Source of the DNA: Sulfuritalea sp.
Lineage (GTDB): Bacteria > Pseudomonadota > Gammaproteobacteria > Burkholderiales > Rhodocyclaceae
Assembly (NCBI GenBank): GCA_026399445.1
Contig: JAPLRA010000033.1
Span: forward strand, 1 to 6,146
Reading direction: 5' to 3'
Length of the DNA: 6,146 nucleotides
Numbering within the stretch: the first letter of the stretch is position 1; each line of letters begins with the position of its first letter. Shown here one piece after another: positions 5,539-6,146 of the stretch. The position numbers were made by a program, and so were the translations under genes. The notes beneath the pieces were generated by a model that made no database searches, was not told the DNA's origin, and was given only the letters and a program-made list of their open reading frames with translations.

Positions 5539-6146
5539 TCACAGCGGCAGTTCGCCCTGCGGCGGCGACTCATCCGTCACCTGCGGCGCACTGCTCGACG
5601 ACAGCGCGCTGGCGCGTACGCCGAGCAGCCGCAGCTTCTGCTCCAGAGGCACGCGGCGCAGGCATTCGCCGGCGGCGCGGCGGATCGCTGCGGGGTCCGC
5701 AGTAGGCTCGGGCAGCGTCAGGTCACGCGTCACGGTGCGGAAGTCGTCGAAGCGCAACTTGATGCCGATGGTGCGCCCGAGGTAGCCCTTGCGCTGGAGA
5801 TCACCGGCGACGCGGGTGCAAAGGCCGGTGAATACCTCGGACAGGACGGCGCGGTCGCGGCGCGGGTGGAGGTCGCGCTCGAAGGTGGTCTCGCTGCTGA
5901 TCGATTTCGGCTCGGAGTAGGTCACCACGGGGCGCACGTCGATGCCACGCGATGCTTCATGCAACCATTCGGCGTAGCTGCGGCCGAAGTGCTCTTGCAG
6001 CAAAGCCGGTTCGGCCTGTGCCAGTTCGCCGATGGTGGCAATCCCCAGCGCCGCGAGTTTTTCGCCGGCCTTGGGGCCGATGCCATTGATCTTGCGCACC
6101 GGTAGCGGCCAGATGCGGCGCGCAATGTCGCTCTCGTCGAGCAGCG
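5539..6146 (-). CDS. dinB: DNA polymerase IV, C-terminal part (5' end outside window)
   Basis: This is the thumb/finger-proximal and little-finger part of a Y-family translesion polymerase, about 202 residues. The catalytic palm lies beyond the right edge. The frame is open to the edge and reads LLDESDIARRIWPLPVRKINGIGPKAGEKLAALGIATIGELAQ, whose GIGPKAGEKL is the helix-hairpin-helix of the thumb. EPKSISSETTFERDL marks the start of the little-finger domain that grips DNA, and GRTIGIKLRFDDFRTVTRDLTL belongs to the same domain. The C-terminus is QGELPL, which fits the Q-x-x-L-x-L type of beta-clamp binding motif, as expected for Pol IV tethered to the replication clamp. A GTG at 6099 is internal, since conserved sequence precedes it. 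The stop is a TGA at 5541-5539. The toxin gene follows 116 nt downstream on the same strand. Any LexA-type control would be outside the window. Confidence 0.93.
   Translation of the reverse strand, partial: LLDESDIARRIWPLPVRKINGIGPKAGEKLAALGIATIGELAQAEPALLQEHFGRSYAEWLHEASRGIDVRPVVTYSEPKSISSETTFERDLHPRRDRAVLSEVFTGLCTRVAGDLQRKGYLGRTIGIKLRFDDFRTVTRDLTLPEPTADPAAIRRAAGECLRRVPLEQKLRLLGVRASALSSSSAPQVTDESPPQGELPL

Noticed and set aside
5509..6105. A 198-codon plus-strand open frame opposite dinB.
   Set aside because: Antisense to the conserved thumb and little-finger domains of DinB, with no recognisable motifs of its own.

Overview
The window is a GC-rich, densely packed bacterial chromosome segment. 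Gene content (CysK, an AapJQM-type amino-acid ABC transporter, a bactofilin and a DinB polymerase) and codon use suggest a betaproteobacterium, perhaps Rhodocyclales or Nitrosomonadales. That placement is an inference from style, not a proof. No tRNA, rRNA, CRISPR array or insertion sequence was seen.

Layout: at the left edge is the 3' part of cysK (+). It converges on a long block in which every gene is on the minus strand. Read in the direction of transcription (right to left), this block holds: the 3' part of dinB (DNA polymerase IV, cut by the window edge); a two-gene toxin-antitoxin module of the TumE/TumA type; aapJ (periplasmic binding protein); aapQ and aapM (two membrane permeases); a 127-nt spacer; and a bactofilin-type cytoskeletal protein with a transmembrane anchor and an extra C-terminal domain.

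Most notable is the junction of dinB, the TA module and the transporter. Upstream of the toxin gene there is a near-consensus sigma70-like promoter (TTTACA, 17 nt, TATGCT). Two copies of an 18-bp dyad sharing an exact 12-nt core lie directly over its -35 and -10 hexamers. This is the expected geometry of an autorepressed TA promoter, and it places the likely transcription start on or next to the toxin ATG, so the mRNA may be leaderless. The antitoxin gene ends only 9 nt before aapJ, and I saw no separate aapJ promoter, so the amino-acid importer may be transcribed from the TA promoter. The position of a TA module just downstream of dinB recalls the E. coli dinB-yafN-yafO operon, but with unrelated TA families.

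Two further oddities: the transporter lacks the ATPase gene (aapP) that normally follows aapM, and the bactofilin has an unusual membrane-spanning architecture with a predicted periplasmic C-terminal domain and a TTG start.
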